This document shows positions 1 to 8,140 of a stretch of 58,980 nt of DNA, one piece after another. Location of the stretch: assembly GCA_029573365.1 (NCBI GenBank), contig JAKQGD010000155.1:1-58980 (forward strand), in the 5' to 3' direction. The DNA comes from Bacteroidota bacterium (lineage in GTDB: Bacteria > Bacteroidota > Bacteroidia > Chitinophagales > Saprospiraceae). The position numbers were made by a program, and so were the translations under genes. A model generated the notes under the pieces. That model did no database searches. It had not been told where the DNA came from and was given only the letters and a program-made list of their open reading frames with translations. Within the stretch, counting starts at the first letter, position 1. Each line of letters starts with the position of its first letter.

Positions 1-569
1 GCAACCATACATGCCAGCAAAGTGGCAGCTCCCTGGCCATATACCAGATATATAATATTAAATCCTGATTTTAAATCCGATATCCAGGACAAATAACCCA
101 GTATGAAAATCATAAATACTTTGTCAAGAGCTGAAAACAAACTGTCGGCTCTGTAGTAGCCCATGCCTGCAATCGCTCCTCTGAGCACCATGTACAAGGA
201 GGTAAGTGCCAGACTGATACTGATAAAAAAAGCCATTTTCTGGTCGGCAAATCCCAGCAGGAAAGTGGCCACCACAACCACCAGGCTAAATATAAAAGAG
301 AATAGCAGTTTTATCTGTATGATGCTTCCCAGATGGTTTTTTATGGAGTTTCTGTTTTTTGGTATGTACTGGGCGTTCCAGTTTTGCAAGCCGGGGTCAT
401 TGACAAATTGGAAAAGGAAGACAAAATTGAGATAAAAAAAATAACTGCCATACGCCTGAGTGCCGGTAAGGTTCTGTATATGTGCGTCCACACCAAAGAT
501 ATACAGAGGTTTTACCAGAAAGTTGATTAAAAATAGGAGGATGATATTTATTAAAAATTCACGCTTCAC
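1..569 (-). CDS. Oligosaccharide flippase family protein, N-terminal part (cut by window edge)
   Basis: The frame is open from a GTG at 569 down to base 1 (189 codons plus two bases), so the C-terminal part lies outside the window. The protein begins VKREFLINIILLFLIN and runs into several hydrophobic segments separated by short basic loops. The stretch FQFVNDPGLQNWNAQYI resembles the start of Bacteroidota polysaccharide exporters of the Wzx/MATE-like superfamily, which flip lipid-linked glycans across the inner membrane. No ATG fits the N-terminus; the usual family start is MKREF, so GTG at 569 fits well. The gene is divergent from hppA. The substrate cannot be told from this fragment. Confidence 0.72.
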   Translation of the reverse strand, partial: MKREFLINIILLFLINFLVKPLYIFGVDAHIQNLTGTQAYGSYFFYLNFVFLFQFVNDPGLQNWNAQYIPKNRNSIKNHLGSIIQIKLLFSFIFSLVVVVATFLLGFADQKMAFFISISLALTSLYMVLRGAIAGMGYYRADSLFSALDKVFMIFILGYLSWISDLKSGFNIIYLVYGQGAATLLACMV

Positions 570-736
570 CTGATGACACGACTAGGTTTTTCTTTGTGTT
601 TGAAAATTACTTTTCTGACCGCGATAAAAAGCAGTATAGGTCACAAATCTAATTACTTTTTGTGGTAGACGGCAATGGGATCTATTTTTTGATAAGTCAA
701 GTAATGGAGTATAGGTATGAAAGTCACTTGGATTTT

Positions 737-766
737 TTGTTTTATTTGCCAATAAATTTACTTTTG
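737..766 (+). promoter_or_regulatory. Predicted hppA promoter (Bacteroidota type)
   Basis: TTG at 737-739, a 19-base spacer and TACTTTTG at 759-766 match the Bacteroidota primary sigma consensus (TTTG at -33, TAnnTTTG at -7). It lies about 50 bases before the hppA start codon. The rest of the 570-816 gap shows no gene. Confidence 0.6.
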
Positions 767-816
767 TGCCCTTATTCACATTCATTTAATAATTTTTAAC
801 AGATAATCAACAAAAC

Positions 817-2982
817 ATGGGACAAAACATCATCTATTTGATTCCTGTCTTTGGGGTGCTTGCGTTGCTTTTTACATACTGGAAAAGTGCATGGGTTGCC
901 CGGCAGGAAGTAGGAACCGATAAAATGGCAAAAATTGCAGACAGCATTGCTACCGGTGCTATGGCTTTTCTAAGGGCCGAGTACAAGGTATTGGCAATAT
1001 TTGTAGCTGTAGTTGCGATCCTTATGGGATTCAGCGGTACCATGGAAGGTTCATCTCCTCTGGTGGCAGCAAGTTTTATAACCGGTGCTATTTGTTCAGC
1101 ACTTGCCGGCTTTATTGGCATGAAGGTAGCCACCAAGGCCAATGTTAGAACCACCAATGCAGCCAGAACCAGTCTTGGCAAAGCTTTGGAAGTAGCTTTT
1201 GCAGGAGGCTCCGTTATGGGTATGGGAGTGGTAGGACTTGGCCTTCTGGGTCTGGGTTCATTATTTTTTCTGTACAACAACATGTGGGCAGGTGATATCA
1301 ACAAAGTGATAAGTGTTCTCACCGGATTTTCTTTTGGTGCGTCTTCCATTGCTTTGTTTGCTCGTGTAGGTGGCGGTATTTATACCAAAGCCGCAGACGT
1401 AGGAGCTGACCTTGTAGGTAAAGTAGAGGCAGGCATCCCTGAGGATCACCCTTTAAACCCAGCTACCATAGCTGACAATGTGGGCGATAATGTAGGTGAC
1501 GTGGCCGGTATGGGTGCCGACCTGTTTGAATCATATGTAGGGGCCATTGTGGGTACTATGGTACTTGGAGCGGTTTTTGTTGGAACGACTGGTTTTGACG
1601 CTACCAATGATTTCAACGGTCTCAATGCGGTGCTTCTGCCTATGGTACTTTCGGGTGTGGGTATTATTACCTCAATCCTGGGTACCTTCTTTGTTAAAGT
1701 GGCTGAAGGTGGCAATCCACAAAAAGCCCTGAACAGAGGAGAATTTATTTCAGCGGCTATCATGCTTATAGCCACCTATTTTATTGTACACTGGATGCTT
1801 CCAGAAAGCTGGACCGATGCTTCTGGTTTTACATATACTCCATTTGGTGTATTTATAGCCGTGATTATTGGATTGATAGCAGGATTGTTGATAGGTATTG
1901 TTACTGAGTTTTATACCGGCACAGGTACAAAGCCGGTAAAATCTATAGTAAATCAGTCACTGACCGGATCTGCTACTAACATTATCGCAGGTCTGGGTGT
2001 GGGCATGCAGTCAACAGCTATACCTATTTTGATTCTTACAGCAGGTATCATCGGTGCACATCACTATGCTGGCCTGTATGGTATTGCCATTGCAGCGGTA
2101 GGTATGCTTTCAAACCTTGGTATTCAACTGGCAGTAGATGCTTATGGCCCGATATCTGACAATGCAGGTGGTATTGCCGAAATGGCCAACCTGCCCAAGG
2201 ATGTCAGACAAAAAACCGACAAGCTCGACGCAGTAGGAAACACCACAGCAGCGATAGGAAAAGGATTTGCCATCGGATCAGCTGCTCTTACAGCACTGGC
2301 ACTTTTTGCAGCATTTATGACCACCGCAAAGCTGACTTCAATAGATGTCTCTAACCCTAAAGTGATGGGAGGCTTGCTTATCGGGTCCATGTTGCCTTTC
2401 CTATTCTCTGCATTGGCCATGAATGCCGTAGGCAGGGCAGCCATGGACATGATCCAGGAAGTGAGAAGGCAGTTCTCGTCTATTCCCGAGCTGGCGGCTG
2501 CACTCAGCGTCATGAGGAAAAATGAAGGTGTCGATCAAAAAAACTGGTCAGATGCTGACAAAAATACCTTCGACAAAGCTGACGGGAAAGCCGAATATGG
2601 CAAATGTGTGGAAATTTCAACCAAGGCTTCCATCCGAGAAATGATTCTACCCGGAGTGTTGGCGGTGGCTTCTCCAGTTCTTATAGGATTCTTAGGTGGC
2701 AAGGAAATGCTAGGAGGTCTCCTCGCAGGTGTTACTTCGTGCGGAGTGCTCATGGCGATCTTCCAGTCTAATGCCGGTGGAGCCTGGGACAATGCCAAGA
2801 AAATGTTTGAAGAGGGCGTGGAAATCCAGGGTAAAATGTATTATAAAGGATCTGATCCACACAAAGCAACTGTGGTGGGAGATACAGTAGGTGACCCATT
2901 CAAAGACACTTCAGGACCTTCTCTCAACATCCTTCTTAAACTTATATCTATCGTAGCACTGGTACTGGCACCGCTGCTTTGA
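817..2982 (+). CDS. hppA: Membrane-bound pyrophosphatase, K+-dependent type (ion-pumping)
   Basis: This 721-residue, many-times membrane-spanning protein hydrolyses cytosolic pyrophosphate and uses the energy to pump H+ and/or Na+ across the inner membrane. The substrate motifs are clear: DVGADLVGKVE from about residue 194 and DNVGDNVGDVAGMGADLF from residue 220. The motif GNTTAAIGKG (about 474-483) has Ala where K+-independent enzymes carry Lys, which places it in the K+-dependent subfamily. Whether it pumps H+, Na+ or both cannot be settled by eye. It has its own promoter upstream and a strong terminator downstream, so it is probably monocistronic. Confidence 0.97.
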   Translation: MGQNIIYLIPVFGVLALLFTYWKSAWVARQEVGTDKMAKIADSIATGAMAFLRAEYKVLAIFVAVVAILMGFSGTMEGSSPLVAASFITGAICSALAGFIGMKVATKANVRTTNAARTSLGKALEVAFAGGSVMGMGVVGLGLLGLGSLFFLYNNMWAGDINKVISVLTGFSFGASSIALFARVGGGIYTKAADVGADLVGKVEAGIPEDHPLNPATIADNVGDNVGDVAGMGADLFESYVGAIVGTMVLGAVFVGTTGFDATNDFNGLNAVLLPMVLSGVGIITSILGTFFVKVAEGGNPQKALNRGEFISAAIMLIATYFIVHWMLPESWTDASGFTYTPFGVFIAVIIGLIAGLLIGIVTEFYTGTGTKPVKSIVNQSLTGSATNIIAGLGVGMQSTAIPILILTAGIIGAHHYAGLYGIAIAAVGMLSNLGIQLAVDAYGPISDNAGGIAEMANLPKDVRQKTDKLDAVGNTTAAIGKGFAIGSAALTALALFAAFMTTAKLTSIDVSNPKVMGGLLIGSMLPFLFSALAMNAVGRAAMDMIQEVRRQFSSIPELAAALSVMRKNEGVDQKNWSDADKNTFDKADGKAEYGKCVEISTKASIREMILPGVLAVASPVLIGFLGGKEMLGGLLAGVTSCGVLMAIFQSNAGGAWDNAKKMFEEGVEIQGKMYYKGSDPHKATVVGDTVGDPFKDTSGPSLNILLKLISIVALVLAPLL

Positions 2983-3007
2983 TTTGTAAGTACTTTAACT
3001 AAATATA

Positions 3008-3046
3008 ATGCCTTCTCTGCTTGTCGGAGAGGGCATTTTTATTTTT
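3008..3046 (+). terminator. Rho-independent terminator of hppA
   Basis: A 10-bp stem (ATGCCTTCTC with GAGAGGGCAT, one G-T pair) encloses a 9-base loop and is followed by TTTTATTTTT. It starts about 25 bases after the hppA stop. Confidence 0.85.
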
Positions 3047-3113
3047 GGGGAAATTATAAATTTGAATTATTGGCTGAAAAGCTATATTTTTGAACACAAA
3101 TTGGAGGCCTTTG

Positions 3114-3956
3114 ATGCTGCTTAGCTACAGGACGGTTTTTTTCAGGGGGATTAAAAAAATTTTTTTGGTCCCTGCATTGATGATTTTAATATCCATTTCT
3201 GACCTGGAGGCTCAGAAATCATTCCAGCCCAAACAGGTAGAGTTTGAATGGAAGGGCATCGTTTACAGAAAGGAAACAACAGGCAATTTTACCTTGCACA
3301 CAAATGGCTATACTCTGGCTTATAACAGCGGCAAGATTAAAACGTACTATAAAACAAACTATTACCATGTGGAAATTGGCACCATGTCAGACCCACGTGA
3401 ACAGAAACAAAACAAAAACATCCCTTTGTCTTTTAATAAAGTTTCGCAGTCTTTCAGATTTGGAAAACAAAACCACATGTATGTCATAAGGGCCGGCAAA
3501 GGTGTTAAGAGGCTGTTGACAGACAAGGCCAAAAGAAAGGGGGTGGCTATAGGTTACAACTATGAGGCAGGGCCATCTCTGGCTGTGCTCAGGCCTTACT
3601 ACCTGGAGCTGATTTACAATTTTGAGCAGAACGGTAGATTTTACAATGAGCTCAGAGCAGAAAAATATTCTGAGGAAAATGCAGGAAAGTTTCTGGATTA
3701 CAATTCCATTTTTGGCGGTGCCCCCGGAGGTCGAGGATGGTCCGAGGTAAGCCTTGTGCCTGGCGTACAAGGAAAATTAGGTTTGTTTTTTTCGCTGGGG
3801 GCCTTCGAAGAATACGCCAAAGCTGTAGAAGTAGGCATCATGGGAGATCTGTATATCCGCAAAATTCCAATCATGGTCGAAACCAACACCATAAGCAGCA
3901 AACCCTATTTTGTAAACTTTTACCTCTCACTGGAGTTTGGTAAAAGGAAAAATTGA
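3114..3956 (+). CDS. Exported protein of unknown function upstream of lipA
   Basis: I do not recognise this 280-residue protein. The ATG at 3114 is chosen because GGAGG lies seven bases upstream; the frame also opens at a TTG at 3090. The N-terminus has a basic stretch and a hydrophobic core (IFLVPALMILISISDLEAQ), which reads as a signal peptide cleaved after EAQ. The mature part is rich in Tyr and basic residues, has a glycine patch (FGGAPGGRGW) and ends in alternating hydrophobic residues (VNFYLSLEFGK). That could be a small outer-membrane barrel or a periplasmic beta protein. It sits 27 bases before lipA on the same strand and may be co-transcribed with it. Confidence 0.75.
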   Translation: MLLSYRTVFFRGIKKIFLVPALMILISISDLEAQKSFQPKQVEFEWKGIVYRKETTGNFTLHTNGYTLAYNSGKIKTYYKTNYYHVEIGTMSDPREQKQNKNIPLSFNKVSQSFRFGKQNHMYVIRAGKGVKRLLTDKAKRKGVAIGYNYEAGPSLAVLRPYYLELIYNFEQNGRFYNELRAEKYSEENAGKFLDYNSIFGGAPGGRGWSEVSLVPGVQGKLGLFFSLGAFEEYAKAVEVGIMGDLYIRKIPIMVETNTISSKPYFVNFYLSLEFGKRKN

Positions 3957-3983
3957 TGTTGTACTTTTAATTTTTAATCCCAC

Positions 3984-4862
3984 GTGGTCGACCTTCCTTT
4001 AGCCAATGAATCATCAGAGCCCGCTCGTCAGAGGAAACCTGATTGGCTCAGAGTAAAATTGCCCATCGGCGAAGAATACAGAAAAGTGCGTGGCCTTGTG
4101 GACAATTACAAGCTGCACACAATATGTCAGAGTGGCAATTGCCCCAATATGGGCGAATGCTGGGGTGCAGGTACAGCCACATTTATGATTCTCGGCAATG
4201 TGTGCACACGCAGTTGTTCTTTTTGTGCTGTAAAAACAGGTCGTCCTAATGAATACGATGAAGACGAACCACGTCGTGTTGCAGAGGCGATTTTTCTTAT
4301 GCAGGTAAAACACGCCGTCATTACTTCTGTAAACAGGGATGAACTCAAAGACCGGGGAGCAGAAATATGGTATCAGACTGTGGTAAAAATCAAGGAGGTA
4401 AGCCCTGCTACCACCATAGAAACCCTTATACCAGATGTCAAAGCCAGTTGGGACGCACTGGAGCAGATGGTCGCAGGCGGACAGGAAGTGGTTTCCCACA
4501 ATATGGAAACAGTGGAATCCCTTTACAGAAAGGTGCGGCCGCAGGCAAGGTACGAAAGAAGTCTCGAGCAGATTAAAAGAACCAAAGAACTGGGTAAAAG
4601 GACCAAGTCCGGAATCATGGTCGGACTCGGAGAAACCCACAATGAAGTTTTTAAAGCCATGGATGACCTGGCAGCCCATGGATGTGACGTGCTGACTATA
4701 GGCCAGTATCTGCAGCCTACAAAAATGCATATAGAAGTGGCAGAATTTATACATCCTGACATTTTTGCCATGTACAGGGAGGAGGGGATGAAACGCGGAT
4801 TTGATTTTGTAGAGAGTGGTCCGCTGGTGAGGAGCAGTTATCACGCTGAAAGGCACCTCTAA
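3984..4862 (+). CDS. lipA: Lipoyl synthase (radical SAM)
   Basis: This enzyme inserts two sulfur atoms into protein-bound octanoyl chains to complete the lipoyl cofactor of 2-oxoacid dehydrogenases and the glycine cleavage system. At 292 residues it has normal length. The auxiliary iron-sulfur cluster ligands are C48, C53 and C59 (CQSGNCPNMGEC). The radical SAM ligands are C74, C78 and C81 (CTRSCSFC), and the C-terminal RSSYHAE supplies the serine ligand. A GTG start at 3984 is used; it gives VDLPLANES ahead of the conserved KPDWLRVKLP, and no ATG is available in that position. Confidence 0.97.
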   Translation: MVDLPLANESSEPARQRKPDWLRVKLPIGEEYRKVRGLVDNYKLHTICQSGNCPNMGECWGAGTATFMILGNVCTRSCSFCAVKTGRPNEYDEDEPRRVAEAIFLMQVKHAVITSVNRDELKDRGAEIWYQTVVKIKEVSPATTIETLIPDVKASWDALEQMVAGGQEVVSHNMETVESLYRKVRPQARYERSLEQIKRTKELGKRTKSGIMVGLGETHNEVFKAMDDLAAHGCDVLTIGQYLQPTKMHIEVAEFIHPDIFAMYREEGMKRGFDFVESGPLVRSSYHAERHL

Positions 4863-4892
4863 AACAAAGTTTTTAAAAATTCCCACGATTTA

Positions 4893-4923
4893 TTGTGCAG
4901 TTTTGCTAAGTATTATATTTTTG
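4893..4923 (+). promoter_or_regulatory. Predicted promoter of tRNA-Asn
   Basis: TTG at 4893-4895, a 20-base spacer and TATTTTTG at 4916-4923 match the Bacteroidota promoter consensus. The tRNA begins 48 bases further on. Confidence 0.6.
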
Positions 4924-4971
4924 CACCGCATTTGGAAAGAACGTAAGAGCCAACTTAACTCAATCTCAAAT

Positions 4972-5045
4972 GCCTCCTTAGCTCAGTCGGTTAGAGCGAC
5001 GGACTGTTAATCCGCAGGTCCCAGGTTCAAGTCCTGGAGGGGGCG
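4972..5045 (+). tRNA. tRNA-Asn (anticodon GTT)
   Basis: A 74-base cloverleaf. The acceptor stem GCCTCCT pairs with AGGGGGC, the anticodon GTT is at 5006-5008 within CTGTTAA, and the T arm is CCAGG-TTCAAGT-CCTGG. The discriminator is G at 5045. The 3' CCA is not encoded. Confidence 0.96.
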
Positions 5046-5050
5046 CAGAA

Positions 5051-5085
5051 GCCTGGTCTTAAAAGACCGGGCTTTTTGCTTTTTA
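5051..5085 (+). terminator. Terminator after tRNA-Asn
   Basis: A 9-bp stem (GCCTGGTCT with AGACCGGGC) with a four-base loop is followed by TTTTTGCTTTTT, directly downstream of the tRNA. Confidence 0.82.
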
Positions 5086-5134
5086 AAATGCCTGTTTTAT
5101 TCCGTATCTTGCTTAGCAATTCGAAAATCAAATA

Positions 5135-6157
5135 ATGCCGCAAACCAATATATTCAGCTCCTTTTTGGTCATTCAGACGGCCTTTATAGGGGATGTAATC
5201 CTTGCTACCGGACTTGTAGAAAACATTAGAGCATCATATCCGGAAGCCTCCATAGATTTTTTAGTCAGGAAAGGCAATGAAACCTTGCTGCAAAATAACC
5301 CTCACATCAGGGAGATTCTTGTTCTAAACAAAAAACAAAACAAGTACCGCAATATCTGGAACATGATGTCCAGGGTCAGGAAAAACAGGTATGATGCTGT
5401 CATCAATGTACAGCGTTTTGCCACATCAGGGCTGATAGCAGCCTATTCGGGAGCGAGGTACATTGCCGGCTTTGATAAAAATCCGTTTTCGTGGTTTTTT
5501 ACGCAGAAGGTTGTACACAGGCTCGGAGGAGGCATACACGAAACCCGCCGAAACCACGAGCTTATAACCCCACTTACAAATGAGCGGGCAAGCAGGCCGG
5601 TATTATATCCGTCACAGTCCGACTTTGAAGTGGTGTCTGCATATAAGAAGAAACGGTATATATGTATAGCTCCTACATCGGTATGGTATACCAAACAGTT
5701 TCCTGCTGATGGATGGATAGGGTTTATCCGCTCGCTTGCCGGTAAAAATGTGTCGATTTATTTGTTAGGTGGAAAGGAAGATGCCGGCATAATCGATGGT
5801 ATCATTACTGCCTCACCTGACTCACATGCCGTAAACCTGGCCGGTAAATTGTCGTTGCTCCAGTCGGCCGCACTGATGAGGGATGCTGTGATGAATTATG
5901 TAAATGATTCCGCACCCATGCATATAGCGTCAGCGATGAATGCCCCAGTGACGGCTGTATTTTGCTCTACAGTACCGGATTTTGGCTTCGGACCTTTGTC
6001 AGACATCTCTTATGTGGTGGAAACCAAAGAAAAACTTACTTGCAGGCCTTGCGGCAATCACGGAAAAAAAGCGTGTCCTGATGGTCATTTTAAGTGTGGA
6101 AAGACCATCGGTAATGACCAGCTTTTATCAACCTTTCAAAATCAGGAAAATCATTGA
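5135..6157 (+). CDS. Glycosyltransferase family 9 (LPS heptosyltransferase-like)
   Basis: This 340-residue protein has the GT9 fold signature. The N-terminal FLVIQTAFIGDVILATGLV is the first Rossmann strand and GD loop. The C-terminal VNDSAPMHIASAMNAPVTAVF is the nucleotide-sugar binding block with its conserved N-D-S-x-P-M-H core. Members transfer heptose or other sugars to lipopolysaccharide core at the inner face of the inner membrane. The actual sugar is unknown. Near the C-terminus there are four Cys residues in LTCRPCGNHGKKACPDGHFKC, the usual Cys pattern of Bacteroidota GT9 proteins. It stands alone between the tRNA terminator and a convergent operon. Confidence 0.9.
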   Translation: MPQTNIFSSFLVIQTAFIGDVILATGLVENIRASYPEASIDFLVRKGNETLLQNNPHIREILVLNKKQNKYRNIWNMMSRVRKNRYDAVINVQRFATSGLIAAYSGARYIAGFDKNPFSWFFTQKVVHRLGGGIHETRRNHELITPLTNERASRPVLYPSQSDFEVVSAYKKKRYICIAPTSVWYTKQFPADGWIGFIRSLAGKNVSIYLLGGKEDAGIIDGIITASPDSHAVNLAGKLSLLQSAALMRDAVMNYVNDSAPMHIASAMNAPVTAVFCSTVPDFGFGPLSDISYVVETKEKLTCRPCGNHGKKACPDGHFKCGKTIGNDQLLSTFQNQENH

Positions 6158-6160
6158 TTG

Positions 6161-6195
6161 AAAAAGCCGAATTGAGTATGGATCGACTCCCGGCT
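6161..6195 (-). terminator. Terminator of the folA-DUF2851 operon
   Basis: Read on the minus strand, AGCCG pairs with CGGCT, with an inner GAGT/ACTC helix, and the hairpin runs into TTTTT. It lies 30 bases after the DUF2851 stop. On the plus strand the T tract is poor, so it serves the GT9 gene less well. Confidence 0.55.
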
Positions 6196-6224
6196 GCTTT
6201 GGTTAAATAGAATAAATTTCGAAA

Positions 6225-7508
6225 TTAATCACCTCTGTTCATGATTTCGCTGCCTACGCGGCATGACATGCAGGCATGACTGGAGCAATAGTTTGTACGC
6301 AGATGGATGAGAGCCTGTGAATCAAACGCTGAGTGCATCCCCAAGCCCAGTTCCTTCCAGTAGCGGGTAATCTGGTTGTCTTCGGCACTGGTGTGTTCGA
6401 GCATGTAGATGGCCTTGTCGACATAGGATTCGTCATTGGTCATCTTGCCAAAATGAAACAACACAGGTGCCACTGCATTGATGACAAGGATGTCTGTAAA
6501 ATCCTTGCCTGTCTGTTTGACGTAATTTCTGGAAGGTGTGTCGAAGCGGTATTTGGTATCCCAGTACTCCCCGGCACGGCAATGCAGCCATTGCTGTATC
6601 CCCTCAGGACCTGAAGCTTCGCTTATCTTACTGAAAAGGTGTTCGGTTTTTTGCATCAGATGACAAAACTGGGAGATTCGTATGGTAGGAAAATTCACCG
6701 GCCTCATTCGTGCAAATTTCCAGGCTACCGGCTCCATGGGTGTAAGGTTATATTTTTTTTGCTGATACTGATATTCCTTTTTGAGTGCTTTGAAATATTC
6801 ATCTGTAAATGTGGCCGTGAGCATACCCGCCTGACCAAAAAACAGGGCTTCAAGCACCATCGGTTTGTCGATATTTTTATGGATGATGGTCAGAGGCACT
6901 TTTCTGGCCAGCCTTTCAAAAGGTTCTGTGTTAACTTTGGCACCAAAATACCTGGCCAACATGATATAGAGAGTTTCTTCCCAATTATGGCCGACACCCC
7001 GGTATATCTGGTCTACAGTCTGGGTCTTTTGCTGCAGCCTTTCGGCAATGAGGCTGTATTTCCACATGTCAATCTTGTCCCTATTTACACCTCCTATAAG
7101 GTTGCGGCAGGGTACCGGCTCAACGCTTTGCATCAATCCGATATAGTGGTTCAAGAAATGTTTTGGTATTTTTCCCTTGAGCTCCAGTACCGGGATATCT
7201 GCAGGCTGGCTTGCTGGCTTATCGTTTTCATAAACTACATGCAGGATGACATTTTCGTATGCCTTATCGTGCTGATGCCGGTGTTTTTGCCAGTCCGATG
7301 TAAATACATGCATTTCTACATTTCCGGCCCACATCGTGTCTCCAATCCTGATTTTAGCATTAAAAAAATCAGGACCTGCATCTGTGTTGTAGTTGCCGTA
7401 CTCCAGTATTTCCACATTGCTGCCATCGGTGGTCTGCAATCCTGGCAACAATTTTCTGGTACGCCACAAAAAGTGAAGAAAATCTTCCCGTATTGGTGAG
7501 TTGGTCAT
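6225..7508 (-). CDS. DUF2851 family protein
   Basis: This 427-residue cytosolic protein matches DUF2851, a family found mostly in Bacteroidota with no established biochemical role. Typical blocks are EDFLHFLWR at the N-terminus, NYNTDAGPDFFNAKI and WAGNVEMHVFTSDWQKH with a following YENVILHVVYEND. The conserved E, H, D and H residues in that part suggest a nuclease-like or metal site, but this is inference. It begins three bases after the folA stop, so it is almost certainly in one operon with dihydrofolate reductase. Confidence 0.88.
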   Translation of the reverse strand: MTNSPIREDFLHFLWRTRKLLPGLQTTDGSNVEILEYGNYNTDAGPDFFNAKIRIGDTMWAGNVEMHVFTSDWQKHRHQHDKAYENVILHVVYENDKPASQPADIPVLELKGKIPKHFLNHYIGLMQSVEPVPCRNLIGGVNRDKIDMWKYSLIAERLQQKTQTVDQIYRGVGHNWEETLYIMLARYFGAKVNTEPFERLARKVPLTIIHKNIDKPMVLEALFFGQAGMLTATFTDEYFKALKKEYQYQQKKYNLTPMEPVAWKFARMRPVNFPTIRISQFCHLMQKTEHLFSKISEASGPEGIQQWLHCRAGEYWDTKYRFDTPSRNYVKQTGKDFTDILVINAVAPVLFHFGKMTNDESYVDKAIYMLEHTSAEDNQITRYWKELGLGMHSAFDSQALIHLRTNYCSSHACMSCRVGSEIMNRGD

Positions 7509-7511
7509 GGC

Positions 7512-8003
7512 TTATTTTCTTTCATAAACATTAAAGGCATAGTTCCACTCATTTTTTTCGTCTTTAACGTACTCCTCGCGGTTTGTAAGCGACCACTGAT
7601 CCATGGAGATATCAGGAAAATGTACATCACCTGTAATATCCAGGTCCACCTCCGTCAGATACAGGCGGTTCCACAGGTCCTGTGTCTGTTCGTAAATCTG
7701 GCCTCCTCCGATGATAAAAGCTTCGGCCTCACCGATATCGTAAGCGGCACTGAGGGCCTCGGATACTGACCTGGCTATGATGCAGTTGCTTGATATAAAA
7801 AACGGATCTCGCGTGATGATGATGTTTGTTCTGTTTGGCAGAGGTCTTCCTATGGAAGCATAGCAGTTTCTGCCCATGATGACTGCATGCCCTGTTGTGG
7901 TTATTTTAAAATATTTAAGGTCTGCGGGCAAATACCATGGTATGTCATTGTTAAGGCCTATCACTCTGTTGCGGGCCATGGCTACTATGCAGGAGATGGT
8001 CAT
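7512..8003 (-). CDS. folA: Dihydrofolate reductase
   Basis: This 163-residue enzyme reduces dihydrofolate to tetrahydrofolate with NADPH, supplying one-carbon carriers for thymidylate, purine and Met synthesis. The Met20-loop region IGLNNDIPWYLPADLKYFK contains W23 and the catalytic acid D28. The NADPH-binding parts HAVIMGRNCYASIG and FIIGGGQIYEQ are intact. Length is typical of chromosomal DHFR. It is first in a two-gene operon with the DUF2851 gene; no thymidylate synthase gene is next to it here. Confidence 0.96.
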   Translation of the reverse strand: MTISCIVAMARNRVIGLNNDIPWYLPADLKYFKITTTGHAVIMGRNCYASIGRPLPNRTNIIITRDPFFISSNCIIARSVSEALSAAYDIGEAEAFIIGGGQIYEQTQDLWNRLYLTEVDLDITGDVHFPDISMDQWSLTNREEYVKDEKNEWNYAFNVYERK

Positions 8004-8140
8004 ATCAGGACTTTTTCTTTTTCTTTGCTGGAGGTAAAATTATGTGTTTCGAAAGTAATCGTGCAAAAAATATTCAAACCCCCGGTTAAAAACGAAATCA
8101 AACCACATAATTATTATATTTACCGAATAAAACAAAACGT

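Noticed and set aside
834..1349. 171-codon frame on the minus strand inside hppA
   Set aside because: It is the mirror of a strongly conserved membrane pyrophosphatase, has no ribosome-binding site and no recognisable protein features.
4014..4886. 290-codon frame on the minus strand opposite lipA
   Set aside because: lipA is certain on the plus strand; the mirrored frame is Cys/His-rich only because of the codons of lipA.
6639..7499. 286-codon frame on the plus strand opposite the DUF2851 gene
   Set aside because: The minus-strand frame matches a known family and forms an operon with folA; this one has no matching domain.
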